In this document: piece by piece, positions 14,625 to 22,870 of the stretch
Position numbering within the stretch: the stretch's first letter is position 1
How the letters are laid out: the number at the start of each line of letters is the position of its first letter
Translations under genes and position numbers: made by a program
NCBI GenBank assembly: GCA_905214735.1
Contig: CAJMNI010000026.1
Coordinates: forward strand, 1 to 33,326
Source: an uncultured bacterium
GTDB lineage: Bacteria > Bacteroidota > Bacteroidia > Bacteroidales > Muribaculaceae
Direction of reading: 5' to 3'
DNA: 33,326 nucleotides
The notes under the pieces: model-generated
What the model was told of the DNA's origin: nothing
Seen by the model: only the letters and a program-made list of their open reading frames with translations
Databases searched by the model: none

Positions 14625-15752
14625 ATGCGCAACGTAATCGATCCGACCGACCTGAGCAAACAGGAAGTCGACGGCATACTCGACCTCGCCCTCGACATCA
14701 TCGCCAACCGCGACAAATATTCAGAGGCCTGCAAAGGGAAAAAACTCGCCACCCTCTTCTACGAACCCTCCACACGCACCCGCCTCAGCTTCACCTCCGC
14801 CATGATGGAGCTCGGCGGCAACGTGATCGGTTTTTCCGACGCCGCCTCGTCGTCGGTGAGCAAGGGTGAGACAGTGGCCGACACCACGCGGGTGATCAAC
14901 TGTTTCGCCGACATCATCGCCATGCGCCATCCCATCGAGGGGGCTCCCCTCGTGTCGGCGCTCAATTCCTCCACACCGGTGATCAACGCCGGCGACGGCT
15001 CCCACGCCCACCCCACGCAGACCCTCACCGACCTGCTCACCATCCGCCGCGAGATCGGCCATCTCGACGACCTCACGATCGGATTCTGCGGCGACCTCAA
15101 GTTCGGCCGCACTGTCCATTCACTCATCAAGGCTCTTTCGCGCTATAAGAACGTGAAGGTCTACCTCATCGCCCCCGAGCAGTTGCGCCTCCCCTCCTAC
15201 ATGAAGGCCGACGTCTGCGACAAATATGGCGTGGCCTATGAGGAGGTCAGCTCCATGGAGGAGGTGATCGACAAGCTCGACGTGCTCTATATGACTCGCG
15301 TGCAGAAGGAGCGCTTCCTCGACGAGGAGGAGTATGAGCAGGTGAAAGACTGCTTCGTGCTCACCGCCGACAAGCTGAAGAACGCCAAGCCGACGATGCG
15401 CGTGCTCCATCCGCTGCCGCGCGTCAACGAGATAGCCGTCGACGTCGACGCCGACCCGAGGGCAGCATATTTCCGCCAGGTGCAGAACGGCAAGTTCGTG
15501 CGTATGGCGCTGATGCTCACCCTGCTGCGCTGGGCCGAGATAGAGAAGGGAGAGAACCGTCTCAAAGCCGTCGACATGGTGCCGCCCGAGGAGCTTCGCG
15601 GCCGCAAGCTGATTCCCGAAGGGACAGTGAGCGGAAAATACCGCTGTCCCAACCCGAAGTGCATCTGCAACACCGAGAAGGTCGGGACCCTCTTCCGCCC
15701 GGCGGCCGAAGGCTACCGCTGCCTATACTGCGAATCCCGCCCCGAATCCTAA
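14625..15752 (+). CDS. pyrB: Aspartate carbamoyltransferase fused to a PyrI-type zinc domain
   Basis: It condenses carbamoyl phosphate with aspartate. Residues 1 to about 305 form the catalytic chain: FYEPSTRTRLSF carries the carbamoyl-phosphate loop, DGSHAHPTQTL the second binding motif, and HPLPRVNEI the aspartate side. About 70 extra residues follow. They end in Cys341, Cys346, Cys366 and Cys369 (CPNPKC... CLYC), the same arrangement as the zinc domain of E. coli PyrI (CPN.NC... CKYC). The roughly 100-residue nucleotide-binding domain of PyrI is missing, and no separate pyrI is in the window. The zinc domain presumably stabilises the assembly while CTP/ATP control is lost; that is inference. 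It ends the pyrimidine half of the cluster. Confidence 0.95.
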   Translation: MRNVIDPTDLSKQEVDGILDLALDIIANRDKYSEACKGKKLATLFYEPSTRTRLSFTSAMMELGGNVIGFSDAASSSVSKGETVADTTRVINCFADIIAMRHPIEGAPLVSALNSSTPVINAGDGSHAHPTQTLTDLLTIRREIGHLDDLTIGFCGDLKFGRTVHSLIKALSRYKNVKVYLIAPEQLRLPSYMKADVCDKYGVAYEEVSSMEEVIDKLDVLYMTRVQKERFLDEEEYEQVKDCFVLTADKLKNAKPTMRVLHPLPRVNEIAVDVDADPRAAYFRQVQNGKFVRMALMLTLLRWAEIEKGENRLKAVDMVPPEELRGRKLIPEGTVSGKYRCPNPKCICNTEKVGTLFRPAAEGYRCLYCESRPES

Positions 15753-15754
15753 CC

Positions 15755-15769
15755 CCGACGGGGTTCCAC
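15755..15769 (+). other. Small hairpin after pyrB
   Basis: AACCCC and GGGGTT face each other across a 3-nt loop just after the pyrB stop codon. A T-tract does not follow directly. It could be a weak end signal for the pyr transcript before the purE promoter 50 bp downstream. Confidence 0.3.
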
Positions 15770-15819
15770 TCCCGGGGATTTCCATTTAAAAAAAAGTTAT
15801 ATAACTTAATTACGGAAAA

Positions 15820-15851
15820 TTTGCGGGAATGAGGGAAAAGTTGTAATTTTG
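15820..15851 (+). promoter_or_regulatory. Strong Bacteroidota promoter for the purE leader
   Basis: TTTG, exactly 20 nt, then TAATTTTG is a perfect match to the consensus. The predicted start is within a few bases of the leader ORF start codons at 15855 and 15861. It likely drives the purE-guaA unit through the terminator at 15919-15958. Confidence 0.8.
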
Positions 15852-15854
15852 CGC

Positions 15855-15914
15855 ATGAAAATGAAAGCAGTAATGCCAGCCAATGTAGAATTTTTCCGTC
15901 ATAGGTGTGACTAA
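15855..15914 (+). CDS. Candidate leader peptide upstream of purE (19 codons)
   Basis: The reading frame gives MKMKAVMPANVEFFRHRCD and stops 4 nt before the terminator stem. Because the promoter lies immediately upstream, it would be translated from a nearly leaderless RNA, from the ATG at 15855 or more probably 15861 or 15873. The position between promoter and terminator is that of an attenuator leader ORF. It lacks the run of one amino acid typical of amino-acid attenuators. I do not recognise a family, and a non-coding leader RNA is the alternative. Confidence 0.4.
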   Translation: MKMKAVMPANVEFFRHRCD

Positions 15915-15918
15915 TACA

Positions 15919-15958
15919 GCGCGCCCGGCTTCGTGAGGCCGGGCGCGCGCGCTTTTTT
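15919..15958 (+). terminator. Intrinsic terminator (putative attenuator) before purE
   Basis: An 11-bp G/C stem, GCGCGCCCGGC (15919-15929) with GCCGGGCGCGC (15938-15948), has an 8-nt loop and is followed by GCGC and six Ts (15953-15958). It is the only textbook intrinsic terminator in the plus direction within the cluster. It sits between a strong promoter and purE, so it must be bypassed for purE expression. A 12-bp palindrome (ATTAAGCTTAAT, 15987-15998) lies in the remaining 73 nt before purE. Confidence 0.85.
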
Positions 15959-16031
15959 GGCTTAACTACTGTAACTTAGCCTTTCGATTAAGCTTAATAT
16001 TTTAAAACAACATAGACATTATAGAAAAATT

Positions 16032-16505
16032 ATGGCAATGAAAGTTGGAGTGGTGATGGGATCCACCAGCGACCTCAGCGTGATGAAGGGCGCCTTCGAC
16101 ATCCTCGATCAGTTTGGCGTCGAATATGAAAAGAAAGTCTTCTCGGCACACCGCACTCCGGTGGCCCTCGAAGAATGGATCAAGAGCGCCCGCGAACGCG
16201 GCATCGTCACCTTTATCGCCGGAGCCGGAGGCGCCGCACACCTCGCCGGTGTAGTCGCCGCACACACCACCGTCCCCGTGATCGGAGTCCCCATCATGTC
16301 GAAAGCCCTCCGCGGCCTCGACTCACTGCTCGCCATGGCCCAGATGCCCAGCGGAATCCCCGTGGCCACTGTAGCCATCGACGGCGCCAAAAACGCCGCA
16401 CTCCTCGCCATCGAAATGATGGCCATCACCGACGACGAGCTCCATCACAAGATGAAAGCTTTCCGCGAGGAGCAGGCCCGCAAGATACTCGAAACAGAAA
16501 TCTGA
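16032..16505 (+). CDS. purE: N5-carboxyaminoimidazole ribonucleotide mutase
   Basis: It converts N5-CAIR to CAIR in purine synthesis. The 157-residue protein has the class I layout: VGVVMGSTSDLSVM at the N-terminus (phosphate loop GSTSD, residues 10-14), SAHRTP with the conserved histidine, and AGAGGAAHLAGVVAAHT. Class I PurE normally needs PurK to make N5-CAIR, but no purK is in the window. It starts MAMKVGVVMG after an A-rich stretch. purL begins 28 bp after its stop. Confidence 0.95.
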   Translation: MAMKVGVVMGSTSDLSVMKGAFDILDQFGVEYEKKVFSAHRTPVALEEWIKSARERGIVTFIAGAGGAAHLAGVVAAHTTVPVIGVPIMSKALRGLDSLLAMAQMPSGIPVATVAIDGAKNAALLAIEMMAITDDELHHKMKAFREEQARKILETEI

Positions 16506-16533
16506 TCCAAAATCTAACATCCGCATCCCGACG

Positions 16534-19500
16534 ATGAACAAGAACAGAATCTACGTAGAGAAGCGTCCCGATTTCCGCGTGGAAGCCGAAAGCCTCCGCC
16601 GCGAACTCAACGCCAACCTCTCGCTCGACATAAAGGAGCTCCGCCTCATCGTGGTCTACGACCTCTTCGGCTTCTCCCCCGAACTCCTCGACCGCACCCG
16701 CTTCGGAGTCTTCGGCGAAATCGCCACCGACACCGTGAGCGACGCCATGGACTTCGCAGCCCATCCCCACCTTGCCATCGAGGCTCTTCCCGGCCAGTTC
16801 GACCAGCGCGCAGCCTCCGCCAAGGAGTGCGTACGCCTGCTGCAGCCCGACGCCGACGTGGAGATCACCGCCGCCAAACTGATGATCTTCGACGACGGCG
16901 TCACCCCCGAGCAGCTCGACAAGATCGCTCATTACTGCATAAACACCGTCGAGTCGCGCCGCAAGAACCTCGACGTGCTCGACCTTCCCGAACGCGCCCA
17001 CGCCCTCCCCGTGAAGACCCTCTCCGAAATCAGGAGCATCACCGCCGAAGAGGCCCCGGCCTACTGCAAGAAGATGGGCCTGGCCATGAACGGCGACGAC
17101 CTGATGGAGGTGGTGAAATATTTCAACGCCGAAGACCGCGACCCCAACGAGACCGAGCTCCGCATCCTCGACACATACTGGAGCGACCACTGCCGCCACA
17201 CCACCTTCACCTCGCGCCTGACCGACATCGAGATCGACGACTCCTTCATCGCCGGCGACATCCGCGAGGCCAACGACCTCTGGAAGGAGATGCGCCATGA
17301 ACTGGGCCGCGACGAGAAACCCCTCTGCCTCATGGACCTCGCCACAATCGGCGCCCGCTGGCTCCGCAAGCAGGGGATGCTCCACGACCTCGAGGAGAGC
17401 GAGGAGAACAACGCCTGCTCAATCTATGTCGACGTCGACGTCGACGGCAAGACCGAGAAATGGCTCCTGCAGTTCAAGAACGAGACCCACAACCATCCGA
17501 CCGAGATCGAGCCCTTCGGCGGGGCGGCCACCTGTCTGGGAGGCGCCATCCGCGACCCGCTCTCCGGCCGAAGCTACGTCTACCAGGCCATGCGCCTCAC
17601 CGGCGCCGGCGACATCACCGCGTCGCTCGCCGACACCCTCCCCGGCAAGCTCCCCCAGCGGGTGATCTCCCGCGGAGCCGCCCACGGCTACAGCAGCTAC
17701 GGCAACCAGATCGGCCTGGCCACAACCCATGTGCATGAGATCTACCACCCCGGCTACGTGGCCAAGCGCCTTGAAGTCGGTGCAGTGGCAGGCGCCGTCC
17801 GCGCAGCCGACGTGCGCCGCGAACGCCCCGCTCCCGGCGACGTGGTCCTCATGTTCGGTGGCCGCACCGGCCGCGACGGTATCGGCGGAGCCACCGGTTC
17901 GTCGAAAGAGCACACCGAGTCGAGCCTCGAAATGTGCGGCAGCGAGGTGCAGAAGGGTAACGCCCCCGAGGAGAGAAAGCTCTCCCGCCTCTTCCGCCGC
18001 CCCGAGGTGACGAAACTGATCAAGAAATCCAACGACTTCGGCGCAGGTGGCGTCAGCGTGGCCATCGGCGAGCTCACCGACGGCCTCGACATCTACCTCG
18101 ACCGGGTCACGACAAAATATGACGGCCTCAACGCCACCGAGCTCGCCATCTCCGAAAGCCAGGAGAGAATGTCGGTGGTGGTCGAAGCCAAAGACAAAGA
18201 TGAGTTCATGCGCTATTGCCGCGAGGAGAACATCGAGGTTCGCCACGTGGCCGACGTCACCGACTCCGGCCGCATGCGCCTCTTCTACGGCGACAAGGCA
18301 GTGGCCGACCTCAGCCGCGAATTCATCGACTCCGCCGGAGCGCCCCACTTCGCCAAAGCCCGCATCACGGCCGTGGAGAAGGGGAATCCCTTCCACACCG
18401 AAGAGAACAACTCCCTCCTCTCGGGACGCCTCCGCGACCACAACATCAACCAGCAGAAGGGTCTGGCCGAGATGTTCGACTCCACCATCGGGGCCTCGAC
18501 AGTGCTCATGCCCTTCGGCGGCAAGACGGCCATGACAAAGACGCAGGTCAGCGTGCAGACGCTCCCCGTCGGCGCCCACCACACCAACACCGCCTCGATG
18601 ATGTCGTGGGGATTCGACCCCTACCTGATGAGCTGGAGCCCCTACCACGGCGCAGCCTACTCGGTGGTCGACGCCATCGCCAAGGCAGTGGCCGCAGGCG
18701 CCGACTTCCGCCGCATGCGATTCTCATATCAGGAATATTTCGAGAGGATGCACACCCCCGAATCATGGGGCAAACCCTTGGCAGCCCTTCTCGCCACGCT
18801 GAAGATGCAGCGCGAGTTCGGCCTCGCCTCGATCGGCGGCAAGGACTCGATGAGCGGAACATTCGACACCCTCAACGTGCCGCCGACGCTCATCGCCTTC
18901 GGCTGCGTCCCCGTCGACGCCCGCGAGGTGATTTCCCCCGAATTCAAGGAGGCAGGCCACGACATCTGGTTCGTCCCCTCCGCTCGCAAGGATAACCTCA
19001 TGCCCGACACCTCCGCGATGATGGAGCGCTTCGACGCCCTCCACCGCGAGATCAAGGCCGGACATGTCGCCGCCGCCTTCGCCCTCGGCATGGGTGGCGT
19101 CAACGAAGCCCTCGCCAAGATGACCCTCGGCAACCGCATCGGCGCCAAGGTCAGCATCGAACCCGGCACCGGCTACGACAAGCAGTATGGCGGCTTCATC
19201 CTCGAGGCCACCGCACCCGTCGAGATCCCCGGCGCCGTGAAGATCGGCGAGACCGTGGCCGACGAGACCCTCACGGTCAACGGCGAGAGTGTCACCATCG
19301 CCCGACTCGCCGAAGAGCTCACCGGCAACTACACCGACATCTATCCGCAGACCGCCCCGGCTCCCGGCGAAGCCCCCGACGCCAACTGCGACCGCAAGCC
19401 GAAGCCCTACGCCGGCGAAGCCGTGGAGCATCCCCTCGTATTCCTCCCCGTCTTCCCCGGCACCAACTGCGACTATGACATGAAGGGGGCCTTCGAGGCC

Positions 19501-20232
19501 GAAGGAGCCGAGACGCGCACCGGAGTGTTCCGCAACCTCACGGCCGACGACATCGCCGCCTCCTGCCGCGAGATGGCCGCCAACATCGACGCCTGCAACA
19601 TCCTGGCGATCAGCGGCGGTTTCTCCGCAGCCGACGAACCCGACGGCTCGGGCAAGTTCATCGCCGCCGTGCTCCTCAACGCCGAGGTGAAAGCGGCCGT
19701 CGAACGCCTGCTCGCCCGCGGAGGTCTCGTGCTCGGTATCTGCAACGGTTTCCAGGCACTCGTGAAGTCGGGCCTCCTCCCCTTCGGAAAGATCGGCGAA
19801 CTCGCCCCCGACTCCGCAACCCTCTTCCGCAACAACATCAACCGCCATATCTCGCAGATAGCCGAGACCCGCGTCGGAACCACCGCATCCCCCTGGCTTG
19901 CAAGCTTCCGTCCCGGAGAGCTCCACGAGATCCCGATGTCGCACGGCGAAGGTAAGTTCACCGCCTCCCCCGAGCTCTGCAAGCAGCTCCTCGACAACGG
20001 CCAGATCGCCTTCCAGTATGCCGGTCCCGACGGCCACGCCACAATGGAGTCGCCCTACAACCCCAACGGCTCGAGCTTCGCCATCGAGGGCATCATCTCC
20101 CCATGCGGACAGATCCTCGGCAAGATGGGCCACTCCGAACGTTACCGCGACGGCCTGCTCAAGAACGTGCCCGGCAACAAGCGCCAGAACCTCTTCCGCA
20201 ACGCCGTGAACTATTTCCGCAAGAAAAACTAA
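16534..20232 (+). CDS. purL: Phosphoribosylformylglycinamidine synthase, single-chain
   Basis: It converts FGAR, glutamine and ATP to FGAM. The 1232-residue single-chain form combines a PurS-like N-terminus, two AIR-synthase-like halves and a C-terminal class I glutaminase. ETHNHPTEIEPFGGAATCLGG marks the first ATP-site half (about residue 320) and GGKDSMSGTF the second. The glutaminase has FPGTNCDYDM, nucleophile Cys1070 in LGICNGFQ, and the His1200/Glu1202 pair in MGHSER. The length is slightly shorter than the about 1295 of E. coli PurL. No separate purQ or purS is needed. purM follows 36 bp downstream. Confidence 0.97.
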   Translation: MNKNRIYVEKRPDFRVEAESLRRELNANLSLDIKELRLIVVYDLFGFSPELLDRTRFGVFGEIATDTVSDAMDFAAHPHLAIEALPGQFDQRAASAKECVRLLQPDADVEITAAKLMIFDDGVTPEQLDKIAHYCINTVESRRKNLDVLDLPERAHALPVKTLSEIRSITAEEAPAYCKKMGLAMNGDDLMEVVKYFNAEDRDPNETELRILDTYWSDHCRHTTFTSRLTDIEIDDSFIAGDIREANDLWKEMRHELGRDEKPLCLMDLATIGARWLRKQGMLHDLEESEENNACSIYVDVDVDGKTEKWLLQFKNETHNHPTEIEPFGGAATCLGGAIRDPLSGRSYVYQAMRLTGAGDITASLADTLPGKLPQRVISRGAAHGYSSYGNQIGLATTHVHEIYHPGYVAKRLEVGAVAGAVRAADVRRERPAPGDVVLMFGGRTGRDGIGGATGSSKEHTESSLEMCGSEVQKGNAPEERKLSRLFRRPEVTKLIKKSNDFGAGGVSVAIGELTDGLDIYLDRVTTKYDGLNATELAISESQERMSVVVEAKDKDEFMRYCREENIEVRHVADVTDSGRMRLFYGDKAVADLSREFIDSAGAPHFAKARITAVEKGNPFHTEENNSLLSGRLRDHNINQQKGLAEMFDSTIGASTVLMPFGGKTAMTKTQVSVQTLPVGAHHTNTASMMSWGFDPYLMSWSPYHGAAYSVVDAIAKAVAAGADFRRMRFSYQEYFERMHTPESWGKPLAALLATLKMQREFGLASIGGKDSMSGTFDTLNVPPTLIAFGCVPVDAREVISPEFKEAGHDIWFVPSARKDNLMPDTSAMMERFDALHREIKAGHVAAAFALGMGGVNEALAKMTLGNRIGAKVSIEPGTGYDKQYGGFILEATAPVEIPGAVKIGETVADETLTVNGESVTIARLAEELTGNYTDIYPQTAPAPGEAPDANCDRKPKPYAGEAVEHPLVFLPVFPGTNCDYDMKGAFEAEGAETRTGVFRNLTADDIAASCREMAANIDACNILAISGGFSAADEPDGSGKFIAAVLLNAEVKAAVERLLARGGLVLGICNGFQALVKSGLLPFGKIGELAPDSATLFRNNINRHISQIAETRVGTTASPWLASFRPGELHEIPMSHGEGKFTASPELCKQLLDNGQIAFQYAGPDGHATMESPYNPNGSSFAIEGIISPCGQILGKMGHSERYRDGLLKNVPGNKRQNLFRNAVNYFRKKN

Positions 20233-20268
20233 GACCTTGTGTCACATAAAAAAAGATCCTTATAAACT

Positions 20269-21294
20269 ATGGCAAAAAGTTATGAGGCCTCAGGCGTCAA
20301 CCTCGAGGCCGGATATGAAGTAGTGAGCCGCATCAAGAAGCATGTGGCCTCCACGAAACGCCCGGGCTGCATGGGCGGCATCGGCGCTTTCGGCGGCATG
20401 TTCGACCTCGGCTCGCTGGGCTACAGGCATCCGATCCTGGTGAGCGGCACCGACGGCGTCGGCACCAAGCTGAAGATCGCCTTCGAACTCGACAAGCACG
20501 ACACGATCGGCATCGACGCGGTGGCAATGTGTGTCAACGACGTCCTCGCCCAGGGAGCCGCCCCGCTCCTCTTCCTAGACTATGTGGCAGTGGGCCACAA
20601 CCGTCCGGAAGTGGTGGAGGCCATCGTGGCCGGCGTGGCCGAAGGCTGCCGCCAGGCCGACTGCGCCCTCGTCGGCGGCGAAACGGCCGAAATGCCCGGC
20701 ATGTATGCCCCTGAAGATTACGACATCGCCGGCTTCACCGTCGGCGCCGTGGAGAAAGACGACCTTATCGACGGCTCGAAAGTGGCCGAAGGCGACGTGC
20801 TCGTCGGTATCCCATCGACGGGCGTCCACTCCAACGGTTTCTCGCTCGTGCGCAAGATCGTGAAAGACGCCGGCCTCGACCTCCGCGCCAAATATGAGGA
20901 GACCGGCGACCTCACCCTCGGCGAGATGCTCCTCACCCCGACGAAGATTTACGTCCGCCCCGTGCTCGCCCTCATGAAAGAGGTCGACGTCCACGGAGTG
21001 GCACACATCACCGGCGGCGGCTTCGACGAGAACATTCCCCGAATCCTCGGCGACGGCCTCGGCGTCGAAGTCAAGGAGGGAAGCTGGGAGATCCTCCCGG
21101 TGTTCCGCCTGCTCGAGAAATATGGCCGGGTGCCCCACCGCGAGATGTTCAACATCTTCAACATGGGCATCGGCATGGTGCTCGCAGTCAGCGCCTCCGA
21201 CGCCGACAAGACGATCGCCGGGCTCGAAAAGCACGGGCTGAAACCTTCGGTGATCGGCAAGGTCGTGAAGGGCAAAGGCGTCACCATCAAATAA
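20269..21294 (+). CDS. purM: Phosphoribosylformylglycinamidine cyclo-ligase (AIR synthase)
   Basis: It closes the imidazole ring, converting FGAM to AIR with ATP. The 341 residues match the family. VSGTDGVGTKLKIAFEL and IGIDAVAMCVNDVLAQGAAPL are the hallmark ATP and substrate-binding segments. HITGGGFDENIPRIL and FNMGIGMVLAVS follow. It starts MAKSYEASGVNLEAG. It lies directly after PurL, its pathway predecessor, and before purH with a 33-bp A/T-rich spacer. Confidence 0.97.
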   Translation: MAKSYEASGVNLEAGYEVVSRIKKHVASTKRPGCMGGIGAFGGMFDLGSLGYRHPILVSGTDGVGTKLKIAFELDKHDTIGIDAVAMCVNDVLAQGAAPLLFLDYVAVGHNRPEVVEAIVAGVAEGCRQADCALVGGETAEMPGMYAPEDYDIAGFTVGAVEKDDLIDGSKVAEGDVLVGIPSTGVHSNGFSLVRKIVKDAGLDLRAKYEETGDLTLGEMLLTPTKIYVRPVLALMKEVDVHGVAHITGGGFDENIPRILGDGLGVEVKEGSWEILPVFRLLEKYGRVPHREMFNIFNMGIGMVLAVSASDADKTIAGLEKHGLKPSVIGKVVKGKGVTIK

Positions 21295-21327
21295 CTTTTC
21301 TAAAATAAAAAACATATCTAAACATAT

Positions 21328-22857
21328 ATGAGAGCTTTAGTAAGCGTGAGCGACAAGACGGACGTTGTGGAATTCGCCCGTGCGCTCAAAAACCTTGGTT
21401 GGGAGATCATCGCCACCGGAGGCACGATGAAGCTGCTTCTTGAGAGCGGTCTCCCCGTGACCGGCATCAGCGAGGTGACCGGATTTCCCGAAATCTGCGG
21501 CGGACGCGTGAAGACGCTCCATCCGAAGGTTCACGGCGCCCTTCTCGGCCGCCGCGACAACGAGGGCGACATGGCCCAGCTCGCCGAGAACGGCATCGAG
21601 ATGATCGACCTCGTCTGCGTGAACCTCTATCCCTTCGAGGCCACGGTGGCCAAGCCCGACGTGACCCTGGCCGACGCCATCGAGAACATCGACATAGGGG
21701 GTCCCTCCATGCTCCGCTCGGCCGCCAAGAACTGCAAGAGCGTCACGGTGGTCTGCGACCCCTCGGACTATGCCACAGTGATCGAGGAGATCACCGCCAA
21801 CGGCGACACCCTCCCCGAAACGCGCCTCAAACTCTCCGCCAAGGCCTACACCCACACCGCGCTCTATGACTCGCACATCGCGACCTACATGCGCCGCCAG
21901 GCCGGTCTCCCCGAGAAGCTCTTCCTCGTCTTCGACGAGCTCCAGAGCCTCCGCTACGGCGAGAACCCCCACCAGAAAGCGAAGTTCTACAAGAGCTCCG
22001 AAGACCTCAGCTACAGCGTGGCCGGCGCCCGCCAGCTCCAGGGGAAGGAACTCAGCTACAACAATATCCAGGACGCCAACGCGGCCCTCGAGATCGTCAG
22101 CGAGTTTGACGAGCCTTTCTGCGTCGGCCTTAAGCACATGAACCCCTGCGGCGCCGCCGTCGGAGCGGACGTGCTCGACGCCTGGACCCGCGCCTACGAG
22201 GCCGACAAGGTCAGCATCTACGGCGGTATCGTGGCCTTCAACCGCCCCGTAAACGCCGAGACAGCCCTCGCCATGAAGCCCATCTTTCTTGAGATCATCA
22301 TGGCTCCCGCTTTCGAACCGGAAGCCCTCGAGGTGCTCTCTAAGAAGAAAAACCTCCGCCTCCTCGTGGTGAAGATGGAGAAACGCGGCGAGAAGCGCTG
22401 CCAGTACACCGCCGTGACAGGCGGAATGCTCGTGCAGGACGCCGACACCGAATGCCTCGAGATCACCGACGCGATGACCGTGACCGAACGCCATCCGTCG
22501 GAGCAGGAGCTCCGCGACATGAACTTCGGCTGGAAGATCGTGAAGCATGTGAAGAGCAACGCCATCGTCGTGGTCAAGGACGGAGCGACGCTCGGCGTCG
22601 GCGCCGGCCAGATGAACCGCGTCGGTTCGGCGACGATCGCCCTCGAGGAGGCCCGCGAAGCCGGAGCCACCGAAGGCCTCGTGCTCGCCAGCGACGGCTT
22701 CCTCCCCTTCGACGACACCGTGGAGCAGGCCTCGCGCTATGGCGTGACGGCCATCGTGCAGCCCGGCGGCTCGATCCGCGACGAGGACAGCGTGAAGAAG
22801 GCCAACGAGAAAAACATCGCCATGCTCTTCACGGGCATGCGCCATTTCAAACACTGA
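21328..22857 (+). CDS. purH: Bifunctional AICAR transformylase / IMP cyclohydrolase
   Basis: It carries out the last two steps to IMP. The N-terminal cyclohydrolase domain (about 1-195) shows IATGGTMKLL, GGRVKTLHPKVHGALL and NIDIGGPSMLRSAAKN. The C-terminal transformylase domain contains SLRYGENPHQKA and the catalytic Lys-His in LKHMNPCGAAVG, and ends with PGGSIRDEDSV and MRHFKH. The 509-residue length is normal. It uses 10-formyl-tetrahydrofolate, which FolD (three genes on) can supply. The start at MRALVSVSDKT follows an A-rich leader. purD begins 13 bp after the stop. Confidence 0.97.
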   Translation: MRALVSVSDKTDVVEFARALKNLGWEIIATGGTMKLLLESGLPVTGISEVTGFPEICGGRVKTLHPKVHGALLGRRDNEGDMAQLAENGIEMIDLVCVNLYPFEATVAKPDVTLADAIENIDIGGPSMLRSAAKNCKSVTVVCDPSDYATVIEEITANGDTLPETRLKLSAKAYTHTALYDSHIATYMRRQAGLPEKLFLVFDELQSLRYGENPHQKAKFYKSSEDLSYSVAGARQLQGKELSYNNIQDANAALEIVSEFDEPFCVGLKHMNPCGAAVGADVLDAWTRAYEADKVSIYGGIVAFNRPVNAETALAMKPIFLEIIMAPAFEPEALEVLSKKKNLRLLVVKMEKRGEKRCQYTAVTGGMLVQDADTECLEITDAMTVTERHPSEQELRDMNFGWKIVKHVKSNAIVVVKDGATLGVGAGQMNRVGSATIALEEAREAGATEGLVLASDGFLPFDDTVEQASRYGVTAIVQPGGSIRDEDSVKKANEKNIAMLFTGMRHFKH

Positions 22858-22870
22858 TCCTGACTTCAAG

